Numbered from the stretch's first letter, positions 49,366-61,871 are shown. The stretch is 64,000 nt of DNA from Thelonectria olida (GCA_020736575.1 JAGPYM010000062.1:62001-126000); one strand, 5' to 3'. The notes: generated from the letters alone by a model not told the origin. Numbers and translations are program-made.

Positions 49366-49452
49366 CTATAATGATCATGTGACATCGCCAGCTTCCCAAA
49401 TAGGAAGTTGGTGATAAGAATCTATGGTATTGAAGTGCAGAAAATCGCCGCG

Positions 49453-51725
49453 CTATTCAATATCACTAATTTCTATATCAATATCATCATTAGCAATGTC
49501 CGGATCACATACTAGCCCCAGCCCACCGTGCCGAGTCCCGACAATATGCCCATTCCGCATCCAGTTGCCGAGACACTCAACTTCCTGCAGCCGCTCGCAC
49601 GTCATCGACAGCCGGTCCCATGATGCGGTCCTACGAGCGCCTGAGAAGGTCCTTTCTGGCTCTGCCGACTGAGGGCTTATCGAGAGTATATCGATGGCCA
49701 TACGGCTAAGGCGTGGAAACTGCCGTCGTTGTTCAATGCGACACCACCACTCCAGAGGTTTGCAATCGATCTTGACAGCCGGAGAATTAATAAATGCGTC
49801 TAGGTTATCGCCATCGGTTGAAAGAGCCGTCTCGACCTCCATCTCCTGTAGCAATAGCTGTAGCTGCGAAGGCGGCTTCCCCGGCGCAGCTGGCATATCC
49901 TCCGGAGTAGTTTCTATGTCTCCATCGATATTGGTATTGTATTCCTCCTCCCATATTTGCCGGGCTCCCACAATCGCTGGATTAATCCACGCACTCTTCC
50001 AGTTCTTATCCAAGTATGCTTTTCGACAGCGTGGATCGAGAAGAAGAGCGGCGACGTAAACGGGAGCCTCATCAGACATAGAGTAGTATTTATCGAGTAC
50101 AAACCATCCCATCTCGATAGAATGGAGCATACGGCTATCATGGAACTCCGGGGTCGAGTAGTGTATCTAACAAATTAGTTAAAGGCTGTCTCTTTAACGG
50201 AGATAGACCTTACCTTCGCTTTCTCAAAGTGGCTGAGAAGACCATCCATCAGCCGCAGCGTACTGCAGAGGCTCGCTTTATCGCCTTCTGTTATCAAAGT
50301 TGCCTCGGTAAAGGGCTGGAGGAAAGTATGCGTTTTCGACAGTATATCCCAGTCGGCGCCTGATAGAAGATGAGCACAGCCGATGTCCTTGTCATGGTCT
50401 ACCATAAACTGGACGATCTGTGCCTTCTTATCGAGGGCGACACTGATAACTTTATACCATGAGGACCACCGTGTTGCGTTATCGATCCCGAGACTGCGAC
50501 CCACAGCTTCGCGCCAGTTATCACTATGGATTGGAGAGCTTCCAATCCAGACTGCGAGATGGTGGAGCTTCTGGAGAGCATTAATGCCTTCCCATCCGCT
50601 AAATTCTAATTGCTGAGTAGTCCTCTCTCTCGTCGGAGGTCTCTGCTGTCTCCCCTGGTTCTCCTCTGATGTGTGATCCACCGTGGTATCGGGTCCTGAA
50701 AGCGTATTCTCATTCAGAGCAGTAGAGAAGGTTTCGATAGACTGCGCACCAGCGGCGTTGCCGGCGGCATTAAGGGCAGCGCGTAAAGCTTCTTTCGAGC
50801 GCGCGAGAAGGAAAGCTTGAAGGGAAAGGTTAATAATATGGCCGAAACAGCGGACACGGCGGCGGACAGGATCGAAGATTATCTAGACGAAACTCAGCTG
50901 GCACAGCCATAGAAATTTATCTTTACTTACTCCTCGCCCGTGAAGTAGCTTCTTTGATAAAGCTTCTAGGCAGGTATTGTTCGAGGATGCGTTATCCCCA
51001 GTATGATAACCCACGCGTCGAATTTCGAATCGCCCCAAGACATCAGCGATCAGGCCGGCCTGGGACTCGCCAGAGTGGTCTTTTCGACACTCTAGCAGAC
51101 CTAGAAGCGCCTTTCGAAGTTTATAGCCCTTATCGACCCACTGTCCGCATACTGCAAGCATACCATGTCGGTGTGGTGATGTCCAGAGATCAGATGAGAG
51201 GTGAATCATCGAAATGGCAGATTGAAGGGACTCGGCCAACTGAGCAGCGTAGAACTCATAGCTAGCTGAGATGTAGCGCATCACTGTACGTCGGGAGGTA
51301 ATCAGACTATCCTCGATGGCAGGATTACATGCTAGTGCTAGGTCCTTTATCTCATCCCACTCAACCATCGAAAAGGCCACTCTGCGACGTGTGAGAAGGC
51401 TGATAAGAGCTTCGATGTAAGCCTGTCGATTGAAGGCATTCCGTAATGCCGCTTCGGATGGCGTAGTCGATGATGTGATATATACGTCGAGCGATTGCTG
51501 AGATTGATTCTGCCGGCTAGAGAGCCCGATCAGATATGGATGATTATTCCTTATGTGGCGCCGCGCATTGCCCTTATAGCCATCCTTCCATGGCTTCGCC
51601 GTACAGTATAAGCAGACATATAAAGTGCGAGGCTTCGCCTTCTCTCTGGTGAAAAATCTCTCAATATCGATGAAGTCGGGGGCGGAAGAGGGTGTCCTCG
51701 GTACAGACGAAGTTTCGGATGCCAT
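49453..51725 (-). CDS. hAT-family transposase
   Basis: Three exons (51725-50931, 50882-50214, 50166-49453) are separated by 48-nt and 47-nt GT-AG introns and give 725 intact codons. Both introns fall between codons, and exon lengths are all multiples of three. The N-terminus holds a BED-type zinc finger (LYVCLYCTAKPWKDGYKGN, then RRHIRNNH). The middle has the hAT catalytic region (SSDLWTSPHRHGMLAVCGQW, GYHTGDNASSNN with the acidic residue, and CFGHIINLSLQAFLLARS). The C-terminus has the dimerisation region (PLEWWCRIEQRRQFPRLSRM, SPQSAEPERTFSGA). It should excise and reinsert DNA flanked by the element's TIRs. No stop, frameshift or missing motif is seen, so this copy may be active. Confidence 0.93.
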
Positions 51726-52187
51726 GGCGATGGCTTGATGGTATAGATAATGGATCGAGGCGATGAAGAGTCTGCCGATAAATCGTACTAGAAACTGCAG
51801 TAGCTACTCGGAAGACTTTTTTTACCTTAAGATTCTTGTCAATTTCTGATGGATCTGGATCATAGGGATAGAAGCTCTTGATTCTCTATCTAATGAGTGG
51901 AAACAGGTCGGTTTCTTATACATAAGATGAATTGGTCCTCCGGGGCCGTTGTGTTTAAGAACTTGCTTTTTGGGAGACATAGGTGATACCAACCACTGAC
52001 GGGAAGTCCGGACTTCCGGGCTGCCGGTCTGAACTGCCTGTCTGAACTGCTGGAAGACCTTCCTTCCGGTTTGATCAAATGTATGACCCTTTGGTCTGTT
52101 GGATGTGATAATTCTGAATATAGAGGGGTTGCGATAGATTAGATTAGATTATAGAGCGGGCTAATCAGACGCCAGGAACGCCGTTGT

Positions 52188-52311
52188 GAGTTTATGAGTT
52201 AACTCATGAGTTAGCAGCGATAACTCAGACTCAACTCATATGAGTTTTATGAGTTAGAGTTATGAGTTAACTCATGAGTTAGGTTTGAGTTAACTAAAAT
52301 GCCCAGGTATG
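52188..52311. repeat. hAT right subterminal and terminal repeats
   Basis: A mirror cluster of TGAGTTAACTCATGAGTT-type units (52195-52290) precedes the right TIR, ending GCCCAGGTATG. Confidence 0.7.
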
Positions 52312-52639
52312 CCCGGGCCCTATAAGTCTCATTTCCTTATACCGCTTGGTCCCAAAGGGACTATAGGTGCGCATCTGCAAAAATCATATTTCCTACTAGC
52401 AGCTGCCATTACTCCTCCGCCTAAGCTCCCTCCTCAGGCGCTAGTTATAATTATACCGCTTCTTACACTATACGCAGGGCGCTCCCTTATAGCATGCCCT
52501 GCACTATTATCCTACAAATCCGGATCGGCTATATTACCCAGCCCGTCCGCAGTTCGTTATCGCCTGCCTCCTGCTCCCTCCAAAAGAGGGCATTAGGCCA
52601 GTATGCCTCCAATCCCGGCCAATACTTCAGAATATAATT

Positions 52640-54180
52640 AAATAGCAATAGAGTCTCTACCTAACGCGCTTGCCATTCGGAGATAAGCCTTAGCTTAATA
52701 AAATACTCCAAGTTCTTATAATCTATTAGAATAACAAATGGGTTAGCCGCGCCCCAGAGCTCTAACAACCATACTAATAAGCAAGAGATAACAGCTAGCA
52801 GCTCCTTATCGTAGATTATATAGTTTCGCTCGGCTGCCAAGAGGCAGGCGGAGTGGTAAGCTACTAGGCGCAAAACGCCCTTCGCGTCAACCTGTAAGAG
52901 GCACCCTCCTAACGCCTGCCCCAAGCTGTCTGCTTCCACAATTATATCCCTCTCTAGGTCCCATTAGGCAAGGACCGGGTGCAAGATAAAAACGGTTTTC
53001 ATCCTCTCAAAAGCATTATCCTCCTCCTCCGTCCAGCGGAAAGGCACTCCCTTCTTAGTAAGACGGACTAGGGGGCTAACAATCTCTAAGAAGTTTGGAA
53101 CGAATTCGCAGTAGAAATTGGCAAATCCTAAGAAGCTTCGCACTCCTCTTACTTTCATTAGTGGTTCCCATGCCTATATTACTAAAATCTTTTCGGGGTC
53201 GGGGCGGATAGCAACTCCTGCCTCCACAATAAAGCCAAAATATTTAACCTCTTTCACTACAAACGCACACTTATCTAAGTCAATATTCAAGCCTATATCG
53301 CAAAGGCGTTCGAGCATTGCCCGAACCTTCCCCATATGGTCGTCCCGGCTGCCCCCAGAGTAGACTAGCACATCGTCCAGGTATACCATCACAAAGTCCC
53401 CAAGGGAAGTCCCTAGCGCCTTATTAATATACTATTAGAAGGTCGCTAGCGCCCCCGACAAGCTAAAAGGAGTAACTAGCCATTCGAAGAGGCCGAACCT
53501 CATTCGGAAGGCTATTAAATACTTATCGCCTTCGGCCACGCATATGCAATAGAACGCCGCGCGTATGTCTAGTTTTATAAACCAGTGCGCCCCGGAAAGA
53601 GAACGGAGGGTCTTTCTAATTAGGGGTAAAGGGTAGCGGTCTTAGGATATGATCTTATTTAGCGCGCAGTAGTCCATATAAAACCGCTAGCCTCCATTCG
53701 CCTTCTTTACAAGTAGGACTAGTACAGCTGCCGAGGAGGCACTCGCCCGAATCCATCCCTTATCTATAAGGTCCACAATCTGCTTCCGTAGCTCAAGTAG
53801 ATAGTCCCTTGATATACTATATAATAGGCCCTATAGTAGTTCCGGGTCGCGTCCGTCCGGCCCCTTCTTCAGCCAGATGTAGTGGTCGCTTGTTCCCTGA
53901 TGCAGGGGGAGGGCGGATGCCTTCTCTTTATTAAAGAGATCGGCAAATTCCCGGACCTCCTTAGGCAGCCTCCTGAGCAGGTCCGCCCGCCTATCCTCTA
54001 CTACTATAGCGCCTGCATCCTATATCTCGCTTGCAGTAGCTTAAAGTACTATTATAATCTTGTGGATGCTTATAGAAAGGAAGGACAACTTGACCTCCCC
54101 CCGTTTTATCTCCCGTCGGAGGAGGGCGGCGAAGACCAAACCTATAACCCTAGTCGCTTAGATCCCAGATAATCGCGCTA
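52640..54180 (-). pseudogene. Gypsy-2 reverse transcriptase and RNase H, RIP-damaged
   Basis: From about 53920 down, the minus strand reads (stops as Gln or Trp) HQGTSDHYIWLKKGPDGRD, LRKQIVDLIDKGWIRASASS, LVKKANGG, YMDYCALNKI, RYPLPLIRKTLRSLSGAHWF, IKLDIRAAFYC, MVYLDDVLVYSGGS and FLGFANFYCEFVPNF. RNase H follows: VEADSLGQALGGCLLQVDAK, IYDKELLAVI. RT Asp residues (LDI, YLDD) survive. Several TAG codons and small gaps break the frame. The order and spacing are those of Ty3/Gypsy pol. Confidence 0.85.
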
Positions 54181-54189
54181 CAGATTCCT

Positions 54190-55970
54190 TCACGACCTGT
54201 CCTCCCGCGTCCCTAATCTCTAATTTTCTGCATTTTAGGATAATGCGGATGTCCCGGTGTTCCATCTAAGGGAGTCCTAAGATCGCATCCCATATAAGTC
54301 CCGGGACCACATAGAATAGGGCTAGGCACTTCCAGCCATCGATATCTAGCAAGGCGCGCGCTATTTGTATGATCCTCCGCTCCCGATCTATCCCTACTGC
54401 CGCGCCCAGGCTTCATAGCGTAGACAGCCGGACCTATTCCAGGCCCAGCCTCTGGGCTGCTCGTTCGCTTATCGCACTATAGCAGTCACATCCGGAATTA
54501 ATAAGGACATTAAGGAAACCCAAGTTATTAAATAGAATTAGGACCGTTAATAAGGGTCCGTCCATCCAGTTCTCTATCTCTTATTCCTCTTCTACTATCA
54601 TTTCCCTTATCTCCTCCAGTATATTCCCATCCCCTTCTATAACTAACCCTAATAGTGCGATCGGCAAGCTGGCGTTCCGCCCCTATGCGAGACTTAGCTC
54701 GGGGGCGTGACATTTCCCTCCTCTCCTAAATCCAACTCCTTATTAATTGCCACTAGGTCGATATAGACGCGCTGGATGTTTATTGGCCGTCTTGCCGCAA
54801 GTAAGGTGCAGTCGCTAGCATAGTGCTCGTTAGATCCGCAGTAGAGGCACTCGCCCTTCTCCCTTCGCGCGTTAAGGACAGTTTGGGGGACCCATTACGC
54901 CCGTTTCGCCTGGTTTCTAGAGGTCGGGGAGGCTCTGCGGGATCCTTAGCCCCTAGCGCCCCTGCCGCCTCAGCTGCGAACCGTCCTGGTCGTGTTTACG
55001 CCTAATATCGGCATGTCCCCTTCCTAGTCTATTGCTAGTAGTAGCGCGGCTATGCTCCTTCCTAATGCCAGCCGCGCTTGGTGCCTCTCCTCTAACTTAT
55101 AGGACTCGATCTCAGTCGCTACCTCTCTATACGCGCGGAGGGCTACTTTATAGTTAGAACGGTCAATTCCTTTGCCCAGGCAACATTCCTTCATCTTCCT
55201 ATTCAATACGCCACGGAGCCGGAGCAACTTGCTTTCGCCCGACCACTTTAAACCCCCCGCTTGGGCTAGAAGCTGCTTAAATTGCTAGTAGAAGTCGCGG
55301 AATGTCTCGTTCTTCCCTTATTAGATATATTATAAATCTAAAAGGGCTTCCTCCTTCTTATAATCCGTAGGGTAAAAGAATACAATATACTTAATAAACG
55401 CCCACAGGTTATATGCGCCATGCTGCCCGCCCCTTTCGTAGTACACCCTAACCTTAGGTCTAACCTTGTCCGTAATGGCCGTCTAGATGTAGAAAAATAT
55501 ATCCTTCTTATCCCCGATAAAAACCTAATTTGCATTTAACTTATGTGTAATTATTAATTGCCAGGCTTTAAATATTACCTTATCGCTATCGAACGGCAGT
55601 TCCCTAGGTAAGGGTTTTCAGGCTAGTCGAGGTTCTTAGGGCGGGTTCGGCGTCGTTCCAGTCGTTATAGGAGTAGTTCGTGGACGGGGAGGCACTGCCT
55701 GTGATCTGGGGCAATCCCCGTCCTGGGCCCGGTCCTTGCGGTGCGCGGCTTCCAGTCGCTCCTATCGGTCGTAGAGTTATTGCCACTAGTACTACGAGGA
55801 CTCCATATAAGCATTAAAAGTTCTTTATAGGGCTATTAATATGCTAGCAACATCTGGGGTTCCTTTTGAAGCTGGGGTGGACGCCCCTTGCGTCCATTCT
55901 GCCGCTAGTGCTATTAGGGTTGGGGCCCCCTGTGGCCACTCCCCCTCCTGGCTTGGGTTAGCTATTATAA
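54190..55970 (-). pseudogene. Gypsy-2 Gag and protease, RIP-damaged
   Basis: The Gag capsid part is readable near 55230-55500 (ETFRDFYQQFKQLLAQAGG, then SGESKLLRLRGVLNRKMKEC). The zinc knuckle CLYCGSNEHYASDC is intact near 54810-54850. The protease near 54480-54520 reads VLINSGCDCYSAISERAAQ, where the catalytic Asp (IDSG) is Asn. The start (about 55770) is Gly/Pro-rich (GATGSRAPQGPGPGRG). Stops at former Gln and Trp codons occur throughout. Confidence 0.7.
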
Positions 55971-55984
55971 TAAAGTTTATTAAT

Positions 55985-56216
55985 TATAATAGACTGGCCC
56001 TAGGGCGTCTGTAAATAGGTATTAATTATAATATTAATAAACTTAAAAGGAAAGAAAGCTCTTCCCTTTTAATATACTCTAAGGCTTTACTAATATTCCC
56101 ATATCACATGACCTAGCCCTTATGCTCCCTATTATACACGTCCGCTCCAGGTGCGGGCCGCACGCGTGTCGCACGCGTGCATAACTAAGATACGGGCGCA
56201 GCCCGAATCCATAATA
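55985..56216 (-). repeat. Gypsy-2 5' LTR (232 bp)
   Basis: Partner of 45790-46021. It shows more T/A at CpA positions than the other copy and is followed by the AAAAC target duplication. Confidence 0.9.
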
Positions 56217-56221
56217 AAAAC

Positions 56222-58437
56222 TAATATTTATAACTGTTTTATATATAGAAAATAAACCTTTCTCTTAAGCAAGCTTTCTATTTCCTTAGTAAGTACTATA
56301 TTCCATTTAGTAAAATATATATTATAAGCTAAAATGGACCTAGCTCTAGAAATAAACCCTTGGGAGTAGGCTGTACTACTATTATAAATATCTCTTTAAA
56401 AATATTATAATCTATTATATAACCTTATTATTTAATATTACCTCCAAGTGTGTGTTCTTACTTGGATGCTAGCTTCCCTAAGTATAAGCATCTAATATTA
56501 TTATCTTATCCTTTTACTTTTAACCTGTTAGATGCCTAACCTCTTACTTGGAAAAAAGAACTAGCTTAAGTTTCCTCCAGGCACTCTACTCCTCCATCCT
56601 ATAGCTAGCTAGTATAAATACTTAGCAAATAAAGCCCAATTGCTTTTATAAGTAGTATTAATATAAAAGCAGTATATAATACTTATAAGGTAGTAGGGTT
56701 ATTTATTTATAAGTCCTTCCTATATATATATATATAAAGAGCCTCTTTTAAAAGAAAGGAAAAAAGGGGGGAAAGCTAATTAAGCAATTATAGTAATACA
56801 TTTTACTATTATAATTATCTTTATTATATTATAATATTATATATGGGTTATTATAGCTTATATTTTAAGTGTTATAGTAAACTTCCAGAATATTATTTAC
56901 TACTATTAGTAAAACCTATTTTTTAATATAAGTGGATATACTTCTAGTTAGCCCTTATAAGGGCGTTTAAAAAAGTAATAAGCTTGCTTTAAACTTTAAT
57001 AGTTAGCTTAGGGTTTATAAATTAAAGTCTTTATAAGGAGGTTGCTAGATTTAAAGCAGTCTAGAAATAATAATACTTTTACTATATATAGCACTTCTAA
57101 TATATCTATTAAAGCAGTTATATTAAAATATATATATATATATATGCTAGCCTTTTAATAAGATATCTTAAGGTATTATTTGTAAAATTGTAATTAGTTA
57201 AAATATATTAATAGTTAATATATACTTAAAAGTAATAGAAAAAGTAATAAGTTGCTCTCTTTTATATTTCTATTAATAGATTTTAAGTTTTTATTTAGGA
57301 AAAGGTAGTATATATACTAGCTTTCTATAAAATAATAGTATAAGAAAAACTAGAGATTATATATATTAAAAGCTATAATATTTTATATTTAAATTAAAAG
57401 ATATTTAAAGGTATTATAAACTATATCTTATTTAAAGTTAAGCAGTTTAAAGTGTATATAAGCTATAATAATATAGTTTAATATTATAAATAGGCTTATA
57501 AAAGTATAATAGTTAGAAAGTAATAGATTTAATACTACTTGTACTTTTTATTTTACTACCTTATATTATTTTAGCTGCTAGGTATTATTATAATAGGTAC
57601 TACTTTTCTAATATTTATAAATAGAAGCCTTTTATTTATAATTAACTCCTTTTCTATTAATCTTCTAACTTATTTACCTTTTATAACCCACTTTTAATAT
57701 TTGCCTTTTTATAGCAATTTTTATATAGTAGTTTAATATTAATAGCACTACTTGGGGTCGAGCCTATACTAAATACTACTATTAGGTTGAAATAGAAATC
57801 CCTCTTAGTTATTAGATTTAAGGATTAGCAGAGGCTTCTTTTTAAATATAATATTATAATTGTTAAGCTATTATTAGAAAGCCCTTCTTACTCTCTTATA
57901 TAGGCGTCCCGGGTTAAGGATAATACTATAGTTATTTAATAATCTTTTTAATAAACTAGCGTCTTGCGTTTGCTATACTTAAAAAATACTAAGAGCCTTA
58001 ATTATAATAGAGCCCATTTGCTTAATAAGTAACTAATAAAAGTAAGATCTCTGCTTTTAATATCCTTATATATTATAATACTTCTAAATATTACTAATTT
58101 AGTTAATATTATATATTTAAAAGTCTAACCGAGACCTAAGTATAATTATAATTAGGTTATAAGTAGTAAGTTTTATATACTAACTAGTATTATACTTGCT
58201 ATTTAGTTTCCCTCTTTTATATATAATATATAGTAATAATTTAAGTCCATACGCTTATAATATAACTGTAAAATAGATTATCTCTTATTTTAATATAGCG
58301 CTACTATACTTATTTAGAAACTAGCTTAGCTAAAAGTTAACTTAAGGAGATATTAAAATTATAAAATATAGTTTAGATAAGGGCTATAAAAGTATTTAAA
58401 AGGCATACTACTCTATTATTATAAAAAAGGAACTTTT
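56222..58437. other. AT-rich RIP-like DNA, no gene recognised
   Basis: No convincing frame was found. A less AT-rich patch (56440-56560) contains repeated TTACTTGGA-type words that could belong to a small degraded element. Confidence 0.35.
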
Positions 58438-58555
58438 TTCTTTTTACTTTTTTTTTCCTTTTTACCTTTTTCCTCTTTACTTTCTTCCTTTTTACCTTCT
58501 TCCTTTTTACCTTCTTCCTTTTTACCTTTTTCCTTTTTACTTTCTTCCTCTTTAT
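58438..58555. repeat. Pyrimidine-rich tandem repeat
   Basis: About eight degenerate copies of a CCTTTTTACCTTCTT-like unit, almost purely C/T on the plus strand apart from regular single A bases. Confidence 0.85.
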
Positions 58556-58639
58556 ATTATATATATCCTTAGAACTTACTAGTCTAGCTGCTCTTTATAA
58601 TAGATTCCATATAATAATAATATTTAGTTTATTTTTTAA

Positions 58640-60500
58640 ACCTTATATTTCTTACTACTTTATATAAAGTTATTTTAATAATAAAGCCTTATTAATAGAT
58701 AATAGAAATTTTAAGTATTTTAATATTAAAGCAGTTTTATTATCTAATACCTATCTTTTAAGCTCCTTTTAGCTTTTTAAAATTAATTTTAATAGTTTTA
58801 CTAAGCTTAGGGCAACTACTTCTCTCCTTAATAATATATCTTTTACTACCACTTATAACTCTATTATTAAACTTATAATAGCAGGTAAGAAACCGGTTCC
58901 TAGGGCTAAAGCTAATATTATAATAGAGATAATAAAATCTGCATCCCTAAAGCCAGCCTATACCTATAGCTAGGAGACTTTTATTAAAGCAGCTATTTTA
59001 ACTAGTAATAGCTAAGAAACTCTATCTATTAGCTATAGCACTATTACTATAATAACCTTATCTATTTTTAACCTAGGTTTATATACTACTAATAGAAGTA
59101 TAATAGTTACACTCGCCCTAAGTAATAGCAAGCTAGCTGCCCGAGCTAGTTATAATATTACTACTACCTTAACTAAACTATAGCACTTTAAAATAACTTA
59201 TCCCACTTTTAATAGAGCTATAGGAAATTTGTTTATTTATAATAAACTAAGCCTAGTTATAATATATAGCATTTTAACTATACTAACTACTATATTAACT
59301 ATTAACTTAAGCTGCCCTCCTCCGCTTAAAAATATTTATAAATAGGTAATAATAGGGTAGAATATTACTAGTAATACTAGTAGGCATAGCTAGTATAATA
59401 GCTAGCCTATCCCTTACTTAATACCTATAAGTAAACACAACTTATTATATCCTCCTAATTTAAATATAAACTTTGCTATAATTATGCGTCTTGGATTTAA
59501 TATTAGTATTAGGACTGCAATACTTACTAAGAAAGCTCGCACTTGTTTTTATAGCTTTAGAGACTAAAAGCTATAATTAAAATCGCACCTACCACCCACC
59601 CCTCCTATAAATTCCCTTTCTACTAATACCTCTAACTATAACCCTAATATTAATACGCTGCGCAGCAGGCAAGGCGCTTATTAAACTCGCAATATTCTAA
59701 TAGAAAGCGCTACTAAAGTGTATAATACTTATAGGAATTTCTACACAGCCGTTAATAGAGGCAAGGAGAAGGGCTAGAACATTTTAAGCAATAAGAAAAC
59801 CTCTTCTAAGGATCTCCTTATTAGAACTTAACCGCTTCTAGCTTCCTCCCCTACTACTAGTAATGCCTTTATTAATAGTAACTTGGGGAACCAATTAGGT
59901 CCAGGCCTAAATCCAGGTTTATATGCGCCCAAAGCTAATACTAAAGCTATTAATACTGCAAATAATAAAGATATTAGGCTTCTAACTAGCCTAAGCGGCG
60001 GCAATATCTTATATACTACTACTAGTAGTACTCTACTAAAAGATTAAACAGCTAAATGGGATCATTTCCAGCACTCCTAAAGCCTATTAATATACAGCCA
60101 AATAACTTTTACTAATTAGGGACCTAAGGATGCTAGTATTGCAAGTTAGGGAAGAAGCTAGTATAGGGAATGGGAAAGTACTCCAAGCCTTATAAAAGAA
60201 ACGGATAACATCTCCAAGGCCAGATAAGGGAACAAGCTGGCCCCTAGTATATGCACTTTAGTATATAGTACTCTTAATAATAAAAACGACTTAATTGGGA
60301 GAGATAAAGAAAACGCTTTATAGGCTTTATAATATATAAAGACAGCTTTTAAAGCCTGCTATAGTCGTTTTATAATAGATTTAGAAAATAATCCTAAGAA
60401 GGCAGTAGTTAATAGTTATCTTTATAATATAATTAACTTTATAAGTAATAATAACCTTAATATTAAAACTAAGCCTAGCTTTAGGACTAAGAGGAAATAA
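58640..60500 (+). pseudogene. Long unidentified ORF relic, RIP-mutated
   Basis: One frame can be followed for about 600 codons if TAG/TAA are read as Gln or Trp. Readable pieces are IIKLIIAGKKPVPRAKANII, SASLKPAYTYSQETF, LALSNSKLAARASYNITT, NTLRSRQGAYQTRNIL, NLGNQLGPGLNPGLYAPKAN, NKLAPSICTLVYSTL and YSRFIIDLENNPKKAVVNSY, ending TKRK and TAA at about 60500. The unbroken phase over 1.8 kb with about 20 stops indicates a single former coding exon damaged by point mutation rather than indels. Composition is Ser/Asn/Thr-rich. I do not recognise it; a retroelement ORF1 or a transcription factor are possibilities. Confidence 0.45.
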
Positions 60501-61871
60501 TACTTACCTAATATAAAACTATTATAATTAAAAAAATATAAAACTAATTAAAATATAATATTTAATATAGCAATTATAAAGCTTTAGCCGCTTGTATTAA
60601 AGTATAAAAATAAAACTAAAAAGATAATATAAAGCAGTTATAATAGTTAGGTTTTAAAGCTGGAATATAAGCTAGTAGAAGGCAACTTTAGGAACTAGCT
60701 ATTATATAATTACATAATAGAATCTATTTAAGGCAGATTTAGAATAAGCTATTGCCTAATAACACTTACTTAAAATAGTAATCTTTTTAAAGGGTATAAT
60801 ATTAGGGGGAGGAAAATAACTATTAGGGTAGAAAATATTAGTTTAATAGTAGTAAAGGAAATATATTAAATTAGGTTAATATAGATAGATAAATAGTATA
60901 AAATGTTATTATAAACGAACTGTTATATTAAGTGTATTTAAAGAGTTAAAATAAATATAATAAGTAGTAGTAATATATTAATTAATTATTATTTAAAGTG
61001 TAAGGTACTTAATCCTATAGATTTTACTTAAAACATATAGTTTAATTATTAAATGCTATTATTTCCTAAGGCTTATTATTATACCTAGCTTATAATACGA
61101 ACTCTTTTACTATTATACTTAAAATTAGGTTTATCTAATAGACACTTAAGTTTGCTTAAGTAATTTGGCTATAATAGGAGCTATAGCCTTCTAGCAGTTA
61201 ATACTATATATAAGATTAGCTAATCCATTTTAATAGTAGGAGTAATAATATAACACAACTCCTAATAGAAGTAACTATAAAAGGTAAATGTATAAAAGAT
61301 GGAGCAATAGAAGTCCGGAGGAAAATTGACTCTTATTTGCAATTAGTTGCAACTGTAAATAAGAAATAAAAATAGAAAATAGGTAAACTAACTAATTAGA
61401 AGGGAATAAGTTAGAAATATTAAAATAAATTATAAAAACTTAGGTAAAAACTTAATAAAAAAAACTATAAAAAAGGCCTCCTATCTGTCCTTAAAGGTTT
61501 CTAGCCTCCCCTTTTAAATTTATATAGCTTAATTTAATAAAAAGCTTAAACCACCTAATCCTTATTAACCTTTAATAAAAATCCTCCATTCTTATTACTA
61601 TATTCTCTACTAATAACTTACTATTACTATTATAAACCTCCCCATACGGGCTAACTCTTGCCCCTAAGATCCTAAGGGCTATATAAAATACTATTATAAT
61701 ACAAGCTTAATAATAAAAACTAGTAGTAATAAGAGGCAAAAAGCTAATATATAGAAAGAAAAATAAGGAAAACCTAAATAATAAAATATAAATTTAATTA
61801 ATTTATTTAAATATTTTTACTTCTATCTATTAAAATGCTAATATTGCTATTAATAACTAAATATAGTAATA
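60501..61871. other. AT-rich RIP-like DNA, no gene recognised
   Basis: No frame can be followed and no repeat with another part of the window was noticed. Confidence 0.35.

Larger units (their letters stand above)
49250..52311 (-). mobile_element. hAT transposon, apparently complete
   Basis: This is a 3,062-bp element. Terminal inverted repeats begin CATACCTGGGC on both ends and are followed by GAGTTAACTCA-type sequence. It is flanked by the 8-bp duplication CCCGGGCC (49242-49249 and 52312-52319), the size typical of hAT elements. It carries one minus-strand transposase gene without RIP damage, although it sits inside a RIP-damaged retrotransposon. Dense ACTCA/TGAGT palindromes fill both subterminal regions. 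Confidence 0.95.
45790..56216 (-). mobile_element. Gypsy-2: older chromovirus carrying a nested hAT element
   Basis: Two 232-bp LTRs (45790-46021 and 55985-56216) are flanked by AAAAC (45785-45789 and 56217-56221). LTR ends read TA...TA, as expected if TG...CA ends were hit by RIP. Gag and pol are on the minus strand: zinc knuckle near 54830, protease near 54510, RT and RNase H 52640-54180, integrase and chromodomain 47840-49241. A hAT transposon interrupts the pol region between RNase H and the integrase core. Stops and Asp-to-Asn changes inactivate the element. Without the hAT insertion the element would be about 7.36 kb. A GC-rich plus-strand ORF lies next to the 3' LTR. Confidence 0.9.
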
